Assembly (NCBI GenBank): GCA_011174845.1 | Contig: DUEW01000176.1 | Coordinates: 1 to 37,403 of the forward strand | DNA: 37,403 nucleotides | Source: Anaerolineae bacterium | GTDB taxonomy: Bacteria; Chloroflexota; Anaerolineae; Anaerolineales; E44-bin32 | Direction: 5' to 3' | Shown: piece by piece, positions 7,425-16,618 of the stretch | How the letters are laid out: each line of letters opens with the position of its first letter | Numbering within the stretch: the first letter of the stretch is position 1 | Position numbers and translations under genes: made by a program | The notes under the pieces: generated by a model | The model's input: only the letters and a program-made list of their open reading frames with translations | What the model was told of the DNA's origin: nothing | Databases searched by the model: none

Positions 7425-8633
7425 ATGGTGGGTACTAAAAAGACAAAAGGCGTGATCGCAATCCTCACTGGTGGTGGGGATGTCCCTGGGCTCAATCCTG
7501 CGATCCGGGCAGTGACCATACGAGCCCTTCATGAAGGCTATCAGGTTATCGGCTTTCGCCGCGGTTGGGCGGGTCCCGTCGGCTTTATCCACGAGAAAAA
7601 TGCCGATAATAGTAAATGCTTCCAAGTGCTGACCGAAGAGATCGTCAATAAAGCAGGCAGAACTGGCGGAACTTTTTTGCACACCTCACGCACAAACCCT
7701 ACACGAATAGCCAAGGCTGACGTTCCTGAGCATCTGAGAGAACAATATAACGAAGAAGTGAACGATCTAACACCGGAGGTCATCAAAACATTGGACCATT
7801 TGGGGGTGGACTATCTCATCCCGATTGGAGGAGACGACACGCTGAGTTATGCGGTGCGTTTGTATCAGGAAGGCATAAAAGTGGTCGCCATCCCTAAGAC
7901 GATGGACAACGATGTGCCCGGAACAGATTATTGCATCGGATTCAGCACCTGCGTGACCAGGACGATCGAGATGACGAACCGTTTGCGAACCACAGCAGGC
8001 TCTCATGAAAGAATCATGGTCGTTGAGGTGTTTGGTCGGTATGCTGGCTTCACCGCGATGCTCCCCACAATGGCAGGCGCAGCGAATCGATGCGTCATCC
8101 CGGAATATGAATTCGACATCGATGATCTTACCAGGCTTCTGGTCAACGACCGCTGTCTAAACCCAAGCAAATATTCCGTGGTGCTCGTCTCGGAAGGCGC
8201 GATGTTCAAAGGTGGAGAGATGATCTTCCAGGACACCCTTAAAGATGCCTATGGGCATATGAAGCTTGGGGGCATCGGTGACTTAGTTTCAGTGAAAATC
8301 AAAGAACTTTCGCCGAAATATAACAACGGCATACCGGTTAACACCATCACCCAAAAACTTGGGTATCTGGTACGGGGAGGCGATCCCGATGCCATTGATT
8401 CGATTGTGCCAATGGCTTACGGGAATCTCGCCCTAGACTTGGTCCTCGCAGGGATCCACGGCCGGCTCGTCGTGCTCAAGAACGGACGATATGACAATGT
8501 CCCTATTGATGTCGTCATCAGTTCAGCCAAAATTGTAAATATAGAGAAACATTACAATAGAGAGCGATTGCGCCCACAATACAAGAGCTTCGCGATGAAG
8601 CCACTCTTTCTCATGACCAGCGAACTGGACTGA
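7425..8633 (+). CDS. Phosphofructokinase, PPi-dependent type by signature residues
   Basis: This 402-aa enzyme of the PfkA superfamily phosphorylates fructose 6-phosphate in glycolysis, or works in reverse in gluconeogenesis if PPi-linked. The N-terminal TGGGDVPGLN loop is at 15-24. The phosphate-donor loop reads GGDDT (135-139), with Asp where ATP enzymes have Gly, and the catalytic loop reads IPKTMDND (156-163), with Lys158 where ATP enzymes have Gly. Asp plus Lys is the established signature of pyrophosphate-dependent enzymes. ATG 7425 has CAGGAGG upstream. A second phosphofructokinase with ATP-type loops is encoded at 10496. The radical SAM gene follows 20 bases downstream and is probably cotranscribed. 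A role in sedoheptulose phosphate metabolism, known for some PPi enzymes, is also possible. Confidence 0.88.
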   Translation: MVGTKKTKGVIAILTGGGDVPGLNPAIRAVTIRALHEGYQVIGFRRGWAGPVGFIHEKNADNSKCFQVLTEEIVNKAGRTGGTFLHTSRTNPTRIAKADVPEHLREQYNEEVNDLTPEVIKTLDHLGVDYLIPIGGDDTLSYAVRLYQEGIKVVAIPKTMDNDVPGTDYCIGFSTCVTRTIEMTNRLRTTAGSHERIMVVEVFGRYAGFTAMLPTMAGAANRCVIPEYEFDIDDLTRLLVNDRCLNPSKYSVVLVSEGAMFKGGEMIFQDTLKDAYGHMKLGGIGDLVSVKIKELSPKYNNGIPVNTITQKLGYLVRGGDPDAIDSIVPMAYGNLALDLVLAGIHGRLVVLKNGRYDNVPIDVVISSAKIVNIEKHYNRERLRPQYKSFAMKPLFLMTSELD

Positions 8634-8653
8634 TCTCGGGACGGGTAATCACG

Positions 8654-9589
8654 GTGAGCACCTTCGAGCCATGTTACTTGGCTTTACATCGAACAGGTGA
8701 ATTAGCCCACAGGGCAGAGCTTGCTCGTCAACACGAGAAGACCTGTGATCTTTGTGCCCGCTATTGCCGCGTCGATCGATCTGAGCGTCACGGAGCTTGC
8801 CGCATTGGAACGAAAGCATGGGTTGCTTCTTACGGCCCCCATCACGGCGAAGAAGAACCTCTGCGTGGCTGGCGTGGATCTGGAACGATCTTTTTCACAT
8901 GGTGTAATCTTCGTTGCCAATACTGCCAAAATCATGATATCAGTCAAGGACGCGCGGGACGCGAGGTTGAATCCGAGGAATTGGCAGCCATCATGCTCAC
9001 TCTTCAAGAATCTGGTTGCCACAATATCAACCTCGTTTCTCCTTCCCATGTCGTAGCGGAGATCCTTGAAGCTCTCGTCATCGCTGTTGATCATGGTTTA
9101 CGCTTACCTCTGGTGTACAACACTGGAGGTTATGACTCACCAGAGGCTCTCACATTGCTTGACGGCGTGGTCGACATCTACATGCCGGACATGAAATACA
9201 GCGACCGCTTGGTCGCCAGAAGGCTCTCGAAAATCGGCAACTATCCAGAGGCCAACCAAACCGCGATCCGTGAGATGCACCGCCAAGTGGGAGATCTAAA
9301 GCTGGACTCGCGAGGCGTAGCTCAACGAGGTCTCTTGGTGCGTCATTTGATCCTTCCAGAAGGATTGGCAGGTACTGATGAGATCGTCCGTTTCCTAGCT
9401 GAAGAAATTTCCACCAACACTTACTTGAATTTAATGGATCAATATCGCCCTTGCTTCAAAGCTCATGAGTACCCTCCACTTAACCGCAGGCTAACATCCG
9501 ATGAGTACTCGGAGGCTCTCAAGATGGCTCAGGATGCCGGATTGAACCGTCTAGATGAGCGTCGCAAGGCGTTCTTTCTGGCATGGTAG
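8654..9589 (+). CDS. PflX-like radical SAM protein
   Basis: This 311-aa protein carries the radical SAM motif CNLRCQYC (C84, C88, C91), which binds a [4Fe-4S] cluster that cleaves S-adenosylmethionine. An N-terminal Cys group, CDLCARYC (C31, C34, C38) plus C49, matches the uncharacterised PflX branch (COG1313) of the pyruvate formate-lyase activase superfamily. The C-terminal block YLNLMDQYRP is also typical of that branch. The GTG start at 8654 is 20 bases after the phosphofructokinase stop; its ribosome-binding site is weak. No glycyl radical enzyme is visible in the window, so the target is unknown. True PflA activity is not implied. Confidence 0.82.
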   Translation: MSTFEPCYLALHRTGELAHRAELARQHEKTCDLCARYCRVDRSERHGACRIGTKAWVASYGPHHGEEEPLRGWRGSGTIFFTWCNLRCQYCQNHDISQGRAGREVESEELAAIMLTLQESGCHNINLVSPSHVVAEILEALVIAVDHGLRLPLVYNTGGYDSPEALTLLDGVVDIYMPDMKYSDRLVARRLSKIGNYPEANQTAIREMHRQVGDLKLDSRGVAQRGLLVRHLILPEGLAGTDEIVRFLAEEISTNTYLNLMDQYRPCFKAHEYPPLNRRLTSDEYSEALKMAQDAGLNRLDERRKAFFLAW

Positions 9590-9800
9590 GCCCCTTTCCT
9601 TCTTCATTGACAAACTGATATTCAGCTTCCTTAGGAATTTTTGTCCACATCGTTAATCCAACAATAGATGGTTGATGTGGGTCTTGACCTCCCCACGCTT
9701 CAATCGATAGCTTGGTGGATTGAGGAAATGAGCACAAGGGACGCGGAAACAGATTTATACTTCTGCCAAGCGTAGAATTCGCTGAGGGCTGTAAACCCAT
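9590..9800. other. Gene-free spacer, nothing recognised
   Basis: This 211-base stretch after the radical SAM gene contains no frame with a ribosome-binding site, no clear terminator hairpin and no repeat match that I can see. It leads into the foldback repeat cluster at 9801-10372. Confidence 0.5.
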
Positions 9801-9920
9801 GTTATTCTGAGCGCCGTTAAGCGCAAAGAATCCCTGTGATTCAATGGCTTCAAAGGCTTCATTATAGGGATCCTTCGCGGAGCCTGTCCTGAGCGCAGCC
9901 GAAGGGCTCAGGATGACATA
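9801..9920. repeat. Foldback repeat family I, copy A (diverged)
   Basis: It begins TTATTCTGAGCGCCGTTAAG and ends GGGCTCAGGATGACATA. The outer ends pair imperfectly (ATTCTGAGC against GCTCAGGAT), and ATCCCTGTG / TATAGGGAT pair further inside. It shares the GAGCGCCGTTA(A/G)GCGC end with copy B at 9941, 20 bases downstream, in the same orientation. Confidence 0.6.
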
Positions 9921-9940
9921 AGAAACACCATACTCTCTTA

Positions 9941-10102
9941 ATGTCCTTCTGAGCGCCGTTAGGCGCGAAGAATCTCGTTGTTAGGAGAAGTAAGTAGCTC
10001 AAGACGAAAAACGAGATCCTTCGCTTCACGGAGCCTGGCCTGAGCCCCTCGGCTTCGCTCGTGACCTACGGCTCCGTCGAAGGGTTTCGCTCAGAATGAG
10101 AT
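9941..10102 (+). repeat. Foldback repeat family I, copy B
   Basis: About 162 bp. It starts TGTCCTTCTGAGCGCCGTTA and ends TTTCGCTCAGAATGAGATA, so the termini are inverted relative to each other, with AATCTCG / CGAGATCC pairing inside. It is a nearly full-length reverse complement of the element at 6597-6764. Bases 10105-10330 behind it contain further broken pieces (for example CCTTCGACGAACTCAGGAC), and no gene is evident there. Confidence 0.7.
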
Positions 10103-10324
10103 AAAGATTCCCCGCAGAAGTAGGGACGACTGGCCAGCTGTGTCGTGAGCTAAGTCGAACGATCACCCCTACAATGGTATAAGGTGTCCTTCTGAAGGCC
10201 CCATTGAGAACTCTTCGGCAAGCCACCTTCGACGAACTCAGGACAGGCAGGACGCGGCCTGAGGGAAACCAAAGGGTCCCTCAATTAACGCAAAAGAAAT
10301 GATCATCCTTGAACATCCTCACAC

Positions 10325-10372
10325 ACGAAAAACCCCTGTGTTTCAGCTGGTTCGTGAGCCTCCACACAGGGA
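10325..10372 (-). terminator. Terminator of the dnaE-phosphofructokinase operon
   Basis: On the - strand, CCCTGTGT (10371-10364) pairs with ACACAGGG (10341-10334) across a 22-nt loop and is followed by GTTTTTCG. Stem plus T-run lies about 125 bases past the phosphofructokinase stop. It may have been recruited from the surrounding repeats, since copy A has similar CCCTGTG sequence. Confidence 0.5.
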
Positions 10373-10495
10373 TCCCTTGCTTCGCTACAATGACAGGAAA
10401 AAAGTATGAAACGATTATTCTCCTTGGTGACCAGACACAATCAATCTACTTAGATGATCGCTTCGCCGATTGAAACTACTGATCAAGATGATGAC

Positions 10496-11467
10496 TCAGC
10501 GTGCAAGGATCTTCGCCATCTCATAGAATTCAAGGTTAGGTTCTCGTGACTGCGCCACTACCTGCTCCAGTGGAATCGTCACGATCTCTCGACCTTGAAG
10601 ACCGACCATCACATCGCTCGTGCCTTTGAGAAGCGCCTCTACAGCTTCAACTCCCATCCGTGTCGCCAACATACGATCAAAAGCGGATGGACTCCCTCCA
10701 CGTGGAACATGTCCCAGGATGGTCCCCCTTGTCTCAAAACCCACTTCACGAGTATTGAGGTGGTCTTCTACCTCTTTTACACTGAACTTAGCTCCCTCGC
10801 CAACGATGATGATGGCATGCGTCTTCCCTCGAGCGTACGCATCCTCGACCGCATCACCCACCTGCTCCAATGGCATCTCAACTTCTGGAATCAGTATCAC
10901 CTCAGCACCACAAACGACGCCCACCAGCAACGCCAGGTAACCACATCGCCTCCCCATGGTCTCTACCAGGAATGCGCGTTGGTGTGAGGAAGCCGTGTCA
11001 CGTAGTTTATCAACCGCCTCCATGATCGTATTCAGCGCCGTGTCCACGCCGAGAGACATGTCCGTCCCCCAAATATCGTTGTCGATCGAAGCGGGTACAC
11101 CAACGACCGGAACCCCCCACCCGGCTAGCGCATGGGCGCCCTTCATCGAACCGTCCCCCCCGATCACGATCAGCCCCTCAATTCCCGCCTCGTTCAGTTC
11201 CCGCAACGCCTGTCGTTGACCCTTACGCTCGAGGAATTCCGGACAGCGCGCCGTTCGTAGAAATGTTCCACCGCGCTGTAAGATCCCGCCTACATCTCTC
11301 GCCCTCAAGGATTCCATCTCTCCACGGATCAGGCCGTCAAAACCCTCCTGAATGCCTATGACTTCCATCCCTTGCGAAATGGCCATACGTACGACCGCTC
11401 GAATACAAGGGTTAATGCCGGGTGCATCGCCACCCGAGGTTAGCACGCCGATCGTACGATATTTCAT
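10496..11467 (-). CDS. pfkA: ATP-type 6-phosphofructokinase
   Basis: This 323-aa protein has the usual length of bacterial PfkA (about 320). It converts fructose 6-phosphate to fructose 1,6-bisphosphate. Visible features are TSGGDAPGIN (10-19), the donor loop GGDGS (103-107) with Gly as in ATP enzymes, and the catalytic loop PASIDND (125-131) with the catalytic base Asp129. Ala126 stands where E. coli has Gly124, and not the Lys of PPi enzymes. The ATG overlaps the dnaE stop by four bases (ATGA), so translation is coupled; dnaE near pfkA is a recurring neighbourhood in Gram-positive-like genomes. The ATP preference is inferred from residues. The second, PPi-type enzyme at 7425 makes the pair unusual. 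Confidence 0.92.
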   Translation of the reverse strand: MKYRTIGVLTSGGDAPGINPCIRAVVRMAISQGMEVIGIQEGFDGLIRGEMESLRARDVGGILQRGGTFLRTARCPEFLERKGQRQALRELNEAGIEGLIVIGGDGSMKGAHALAGWGVPVVGVPASIDNDIWGTDMSLGVDTALNTIMEAVDKLRDTASSHQRAFLVETMGRRCGYLALLVGVVCGAEVILIPEVEMPLEQVGDAVEDAYARGKTHAIIIVGEGAKFSVKEVEDHLNTREVGFETRGTILGHVPRGGSPSAFDRMLATRMGVEAVEALLKGTSDVMVGLQGREIVTIPLEQVVAQSREPNLEFYEMAKILAR

Positions 11468-14400
11468 TGAAGCCTCAGAGGTTCTACGCTGATCGATCCC
11501 TCACCCAATAACGCACGGAGCTGGGTATACAAATCGGGGCAATACCCGGTTGTCGAGCTGGGGAACTCCAAATGATAGCGGCGCGAGGTTTCATACACAT
11601 GGAACACAAAACGGTCATTACCCGGATAGGAAGTCAATAGACCGTGCACACGACGCATACGCAACGCGTCACGCCTTCGGTCACCGGTTGACTTCAAGAT
11701 GATCGTCACCATTTGCGGATCACCTCGCTCTGTACGATCCGCTTCCAGTGACACAAATGATGTGTACGAAATAGATTCGGTCGAGGCGGCTGTTTGGAGA
11801 CGTGCGTCCGGCTCTGTGACTTGAGGAACGACCTTCGATTCTGTGACCCAAGTTTCACCCCCGGCAGGTGATTGTGGAACGGACTGCGACTCTTCAGGTT
11901 CCGACTCAGATCGGATATCCATGGGAGGAGGTGGTTCATCCATCGTCTGAGCCATCGTTGCTTCAACTGGTATGTCATCCCATACATCCATCTCGGGGAC
12001 TTGTTGTGGATCATAAAAATCAACATCGAGTGAAATCGGTTGTGGCTCTTGCACCAGTTCATCGGGAATATCTTCAAGTGGCGGCGATCCCATATCATGA
12101 GCTTCTTGGAGCGGTTTAATGTTAACCAAATCGGCGCTGATCATGTCTACCAAGATCTTAGGATCACCACGTTCACTATCGACCTTACCCTTTACCAGCA
12201 CAATCATGCCTGACTGCAGCCACTTTGAGACATCTCTCCAAACCCTGTTGAAGACCACCAAGTCAACCATCCCTTGCAAGTCCTCGATGGTCACAAAGCC
12301 CATGGCCTTTCCTGTACGCGTCTGATAAGGTCGAACATTACAAACCTCCCCCGCCACGCAAGCTTGTTGGCCATGTTCTGCATCCCTCAGTTCAGCACTG
12401 AAATGAGTAACAACACTTGCCAGATTTTCCATGTGAGGCGTAAGAGGGTGGTCCGAGACATAGACCCCAAGCAATTCTTTTTCCCAACTGAGTTGCCGAC
12501 GTCGCGGAACCTCAGAAGGTCCAGTAGATAGAATCAGGCTATCTGTGAGACCAGTCTTGCCGCCGAAGAATGACATTTGACCGATCTCAATTGCCCGGAA
12601 ATGCGCTGAGGAGAGGCTGAGTACACGCTCGAGCGAATCCAACACAGCGATGCGTGACGCTAGACAATCGAGCGCACCTACCCGAACTAAACTCTCGAGC
12701 GCTCGCTTACCCACTTGTCTCAAATCCACCCTACGTGCGAAGTTCGCCAAGCTTTCGAAGGGCCCGCCTTCACGCCTTGCAGCTAAAATTACCTCGACCG
12801 CGCTATCCCCGACGTTCTTTACCGCGCTCAAACCAAAACGAATCGCCGGCGGGAGACCATCCCGATCCTCAATCATGAAGTCAAGGCCACTGGCATTAAT
12901 TTCCGGTGGGAGCACATCGAAGCCCATTCGCCGACAATCAGCGATGTAGAGAGCAACCTTATCTGTGTCGTGCTTGAATACCGAGAGCGTCGCTGTCATG
13001 AACTCGATGGGATAATGGGCTTTGAGGTAAGCAGTTTGCACCGCAATCACGCCGTAGTCCGCGGCATGGGCTTTGTTAAAGCCGTAGCGGGCGAAATTCT
13101 CCCAATCATCAAAGATGCTGCCAGCGATCTGATGTCCGATATCACGTTCTGTTGCGCCCTGGATGAAATTTGCGCGGTGTTTCTTCAGTGCTTTGGCCTT
13201 CTTTTTTGCGATCGCTTTCCGGAGGTCGTCAGCTTCTGAGGGGGTGTAGCCAGCGAGATCCATCGCGGCAGACATGATTTGTTCTTGATAGACCGGGATG
13301 CCAAAGGTTTCCTTGAAGATTTGTTCAAGGGCCGGGTGACGATATTCAACCTGCTCCCTGTCATGCATGCGGTTAATGTAGGTTGGTATAAATTCCAACG
13401 GTCCAGGTCGATAGAGAGCTACCATGGCTACCACATTAGCCAACTCACGCGGTTTCATATCCATCAAATAGCGACGTATCCCGGCACCTTCTACCTGGAA
13501 GACGCCCAACACCTCACCACGCCCTAATAATTTATAGGTTTCTGCATCATCCAGCGGGATCGAGTGTATGTCGAGTTCAACACTATGCCGCTCGTGAATT
13601 AGATCACAAGCCCGAGCCATCACCGTCAGCGTCGAAAGTCCCAGGAAGTCGACCTTAAGTAATCCGAGTGAGTCGAGCACGTTCAGGTCAAATTGTGTCA
13701 CAGATCCGATGGGGGTTTCATCGGAGTTACCCCCCGTAGGGCGATGGAGCGGGATATATTCAATGATCGGTTTGTCGGTGATGATCACCCCTGCAGCATG
13801 CGTTCCAGCATTTCGTGCCACCCCCTCTAATTGTGTGGCGGTATCAATGAGCTCCCGTATGTAAGGGATCTCTTCATAAACCTCTCGCAACGAAGTAACA
13901 CGCTCCATTGCTTCCTGTATGCTGATCGGTTTACCTGGGATCGCAGGAATCATCTTCGCCACTCGGTCGACTTCAGGGAGCGGGATGTCTAACACCCTTC
14001 CAACATCACGAATAGCGGCTCGAGCACCCAAGGTTCCAAAAGTGATGATTTGGGCTACTTTGTCACGACCATATTTGTCGGCCGTATATTCAAGCAGTTT
14101 ACACCGTAAATCATCTTGGAAATCGAGGTCGATATCGGGCATGGAGACCCGACCTGGGTTTAGAAAACGCTCAAAGATCAAGCCATGCTCAATCGGATCG
14201 ACGAGCGTGATTTCAAGACAGTAGGCTACGATCGAACCGGCCGCAGAGCCGCGCGCGTTATACCAAATACCTTGTTCCCGGGAGAAACGGCATAAATCCC
14301 ACACGATGAGAAAGTAAGCGTTGAAGCCCATCTGGTTGATGATGCCCAATTCATAGTCAAGACGTTCTTGCAGAACTGGATCCTTCGCCCTAGAGCCATA

Positions 14401-15324
14401 GCGTTTAATCAATCCATCTTCACACAGCCTGTGTAGATATGTCGCAGAAGTATAGCCTTCAGGTACATCGAAATTCGGAAGACGATAGCCCTTGAAATCG
14501 AGGTCTACCTCACACCGATCAGCGATCCATAGTGTGTTTTTTAAAGCCTCAGGAACATCCCCAAACAGCTCTTCCATCTCTTCCGGCGTTCGAAGGTAAT
14601 ACGATGGATCGGTCATCCTCATTCGATCAGGATCCGACCGTACGGTACCCGTTTGAATGCATAGTAGGATGTCTTGGAGTTCTGCATCTTTCGGATAAAC
14701 ATAATGGACATCATTGGTGGCGACCAAATGCCCTTGATAGCGTTTGGCCAACTCAATGAGGCCTTTGTTCACATCCGGCAGTTCGGGGATATCGTGATGC
14801 TGTAATTCAAAGAAGAAGCGATCGCGTCCAAAGATCTCGATATACCAATCGACCAATTGCTGTGCATTTTTGGACCTGCCCTCCTGCAAGGCGCGGGGGA
14901 CCTCACCGGAGAGGCAACCAGTTGTGGTGATTAAACCTTCGCTGTGTGACGCGAGAAACTCATGGTCGATGCGCGGACGATAGTAGAAACCATCAAGCTG
15001 AGCAGCGCTGGCTATCTTTAGCAGATTACGGTAGCCGATGTCATTTTCAGCCAGAAGCAAGAGGTGAAAGGTTCGAGAATCGAGTCTTGGATCTCGATCC
15101 TGCATTCCACGCGTTGCCAAATAGGTTTCCATTCCGATGATCGGTTTAACACCAGCTTGCTTGGCGGTTCGATAGAAGCCTATTACGCCATACATCGCGC
15201 CATGGTCGGTGAGAGCGATGGCCGGCATGCCAAGCTCCACTGTCCGGTCGATCAACTTGGGAATACGGCAAAGGCCATCCAGTAGGGAGTATTCTGAATG
15301 TACGTGAAGGTGAACGAAAGACAT
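11464..15324 (-). CDS. dnaE: DNA polymerase III alpha subunit
   Basis: This 1286-aa replicative polymerase belongs to the DnaE1 class. The PHP domain opens with HLHVHSEYSLLDG (about 5-17) and ALTDHGAMYG. The palm active site includes PDIDLDFQDD (396-405), with the first catalytic Asp pair. Tandem helix-hairpin-helix and OB-fold (GEVCNVRPYQTRTGKAMGFV) regions follow. Residues about 1078-1205 form a long acidic and Pro-rich linker (for example VWDDIPVEATMAQTMDEPPP), unlike the compact E. coli tail, before a final domain of about 80 residues. The protein synthesises the chromosome with the beta clamp. ATG 15324 is preceded by a modest G-rich site. The stop overlaps the start of the phosphofructokinase gene by four bases. 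Confidence 0.96.
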   Translation of the reverse strand: MSFVHLHVHSEYSLLDGLCRIPKLIDRTVELGMPAIALTDHGAMYGVIGFYRTAKQAGVKPIIGMETYLATRGMQDRDPRLDSRTFHLLLLAENDIGYRNLLKIASAAQLDGFYYRPRIDHEFLASHSEGLITTTGCLSGEVPRALQEGRSKNAQQLVDWYIEIFGRDRFFFELQHHDIPELPDVNKGLIELAKRYQGHLVATNDVHYVYPKDAELQDILLCIQTGTVRSDPDRMRMTDPSYYLRTPEEMEELFGDVPEALKNTLWIADRCEVDLDFKGYRLPNFDVPEGYTSATYLHRLCEDGLIKRYGSRAKDPVLQERLDYELGIINQMGFNAYFLIVWDLCRFSREQGIWYNARGSAAGSIVAYCLEITLVDPIEHGLIFERFLNPGRVSMPDIDLDFQDDLRCKLLEYTADKYGRDKVAQIITFGTLGARAAIRDVGRVLDIPLPEVDRVAKMIPAIPGKPISIQEAMERVTSLREVYEEIPYIRELIDTATQLEGVARNAGTHAAGVIITDKPIIEYIPLHRPTGGNSDETPIGSVTQFDLNVLDSLGLLKVDFLGLSTLTVMARACDLIHERHSVELDIHSIPLDDAETYKLLGRGEVLGVFQVEGAGIRRYLMDMKPRELANVVAMVALYRPGPLEFIPTYINRMHDREQVEYRHPALEQIFKETFGIPVYQEQIMSAAMDLAGYTPSEADDLRKAIAKKKAKALKKHRANFIQGATERDIGHQIAGSIFDDWENFARYGFNKAHAADYGVIAVQTAYLKAHYPIEFMTATLSVFKHDTDKVALYIADCRRMGFDVLPPEINASGLDFMIEDRDGLPPAIRFGLSAVKNVGDSAVEVILAARREGGPFESLANFARRVDLRQVGKRALESLVRVGALDCLASRIAVLDSLERVLSLSSAHFRAIEIGQMSFFGGKTGLTDSLILSTGPSEVPRRRQLSWEKELLGVYVSDHPLTPHMENLASVVTHFSAELRDAEHGQQACVAGEVCNVRPYQTRTGKAMGFVTIEDLQGMVDLVVFNRVWRDVSKWLQSGMIVLVKGKVDSERGDPKILVDMISADLVNIKPLQEAHDMGSPPLEDIPDELVQEPQPISLDVDFYDPQQVPEMDVWDDIPVEATMAQTMDEPPPPMDIRSESEPEESQSVPQSPAGGETWVTESKVVPQVTEPDARLQTAASTESISYTSFVSLEADRTERGDPQMVTIILKSTGDRRRDALRMRRVHGLLTSYPGNDRFVFHVYETSRRYHLEFPSSTTGYCPDLYTQLRALLGEGSISVEPLRLQ

Positions 15325-15373
15325 CCGCGACCCGCCGGTTGGGACTCACTTCCTTCAAAAGAGGTTGGCAGGC

Positions 15374-15379
15374 ATTATA
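15374..15379 (-). promoter_or_regulatory. Possible -10 element for dnaE
   Basis: TATAAT reads on the - strand at 15379-15374, about 50 bases before the dnaE ATG. No convincing -35 box is present at the expected distance, so this is a weak call. Confidence 0.35.
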
Positions 15380-15484
15380 GCCCCGCTTAAAGGGCCGCGC
15401 CAGGTTTCAGACTGAATAACTGGAAATTTTAAGATTTCACGCCTAACTCATGCAAGATCATTCCTTTCGAGCAAAGATAAATAA

Positions 15485-15511
15485 AACAGGGGTGACGCGT
15501 ACGTCACCCCT
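15485..15511 (-). terminator. Terminator of the sigma/anti-sigma/beta-helix operon
   Basis: A perfect 10-bp stem, AGGGGTGACG (15488-15497) with CGTCACCCCT (15102-equivalent arm at 15502-15511), closes a 4-nt CGTA loop. On the - strand it is followed by GTTTTATTT, as expected for a rho-independent terminator about 80 bases past the stop at 15592. Confidence 0.8.
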
Positions 15512-15591
15512 TTAGAAGACACCCCCAAGATCACACTGCATTTGAGAAGCACAAGCAAAGTTCTACATACCAGCTACTGAGCGCCTCTGGA

Positions 15592-16614
15592 TTAGCTCTG
15601 CTCCTCCGGTTCATCAGTCGGTGGGACCTCGACGATCGATTTCTCTTCAGTAGGAACTGCTGCAGCGGATATCACGTAGGTCTGTGTTCCGAAACGCGAT
15701 AGGACCACACCTCCAAGCCCAATCGCACTCACCAGGAATGGCGCTAGCCAACCTACACAGGGGATGAAATTGATCCCGTTCACGACTAAACTGAGGACCA
15801 AGGCACCCAAACCTGCCATGACAACGGGTTGATACTCCTGGTTGAGTGCAATCGCTAAGCGCTTGCCGATCTCTAATCCTAAGGCGATCCAGCCAAAAAC
15901 AACAGCCACAACCAGTATGATCACACCGATGATGCTCACTGGAATGAGGCATATCGTAATCATCAACAGGAGTAGCAAGATCGGAGCGACGACGATCGTT
16001 AATAGGCCTATCCCTCCCGTGGCGATGGGTTGGCCGATCACCGTCGAGGCTACACGACTGGTGGGCTTGGGCCAGAAAATCACCCCGAGCACTGCCAGTG
16101 CCGCAAGCATGAAGCTCTGAAATAGGTACCCTATCACACGTGCTTGGATTGAGACCCAGGCGCCAGGAAAACCGCGAAAGGTCTTCGCGAAATCGAAGTT
16201 GAAGTTGTCAACATTGAAGGGGAATACAAGACCTTCTCCCTCGTAAAAGTCACCCTCGATGCGCGCTGTGCCTTTTGAGACATTGCCACCTATTTCCCAT
16301 ACATCACCGCGTACCACCGCGCTTGATCCGAGGGTGGCGTTGCCCCCAACTACGACAAGATCACCATCGATCTCACCATTAGCGTCAAGGTTACCGCCAA
16401 TGATTGCCACGGAGCCCTCAACCGTAGATCCCTGCTGCAAGACAACTGCTCCCCCCAAGACCGCCAGATCACCATCCAGCGTTTCTCCACTGCGCAGCGT
16501 GAAGCTCCCCCCTAACACGACCCTGCTGTCGTATAGGCCACCCGCGAAGGCAGTCACCGGCAGGGCAAGGGCAAGGATCAGGATCAAAGTTGCTAGAACT
16601 GCTATACGTTTCAT
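15592..16614 (-). CDS. Exported beta-helix (polymer-forming/bactofilin-like) membrane protein
   Basis: This is a 340-aa protein. The ATG at 16614 is chosen because AAAGGAG lies eight bases upstream and a signal-like segment follows (MKRIAVLATLILILALALPV, Ala-rich end at about 24). Residues about 30-130 repeat a short unit of the form G(D/S)LxVxGGxxxLxxxxxVxG, as in right-handed beta-helices of the polymer-forming cytoskeletal (bactofilin-like) type. Then come four or so hydrophobic segments (VIGYLFQSFMLAALAVLGVI, IGLLTIVVAPILLLLLMITI and others) and an acidic Pro/Glu-rich tail. It starts four bases after the anti-sigma stop, so it belongs to that operon and is a likely cell-envelope effector or sensor. 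The exact role is unknown. Confidence 0.78.
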   Translation of the reverse strand: MKRIAVLATLILILALALPVTAFAGGLYDSRVVLGGSFTLRSGETLDGDLAVLGGAVVLQQGSTVEGSVAIIGGNLDANGEIDGDLVVVGGNATLGSSAVVRGDVWEIGGNVSKGTARIEGDFYEGEGLVFPFNVDNFNFDFAKTFRGFPGAWVSIQARVIGYLFQSFMLAALAVLGVIFWPKPTSRVASTVIGQPIATGGIGLLTIVVAPILLLLLMITICLIPVSIIGVIILVVAVVFGWIALGLEIGKRLAIALNQEYQPVVMAGLGALVLSLVVNGINFIPCVGWLAPFLVSAIGLGGVVLSRFGTQTYVISAAAVPTEEKSIVEVPPTDEPEEQS

Positions 16615-16618
16615 GACA

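Noticed and set aside
10026-10226. 66-aa open frame on the - strand, with a similar C-terminal sequence (AKPRGS-QAP) to a frame at 6480-6674
   Set aside because: The similarity comes from both frames crossing the family I repeat; neither has a ribosome-binding site.
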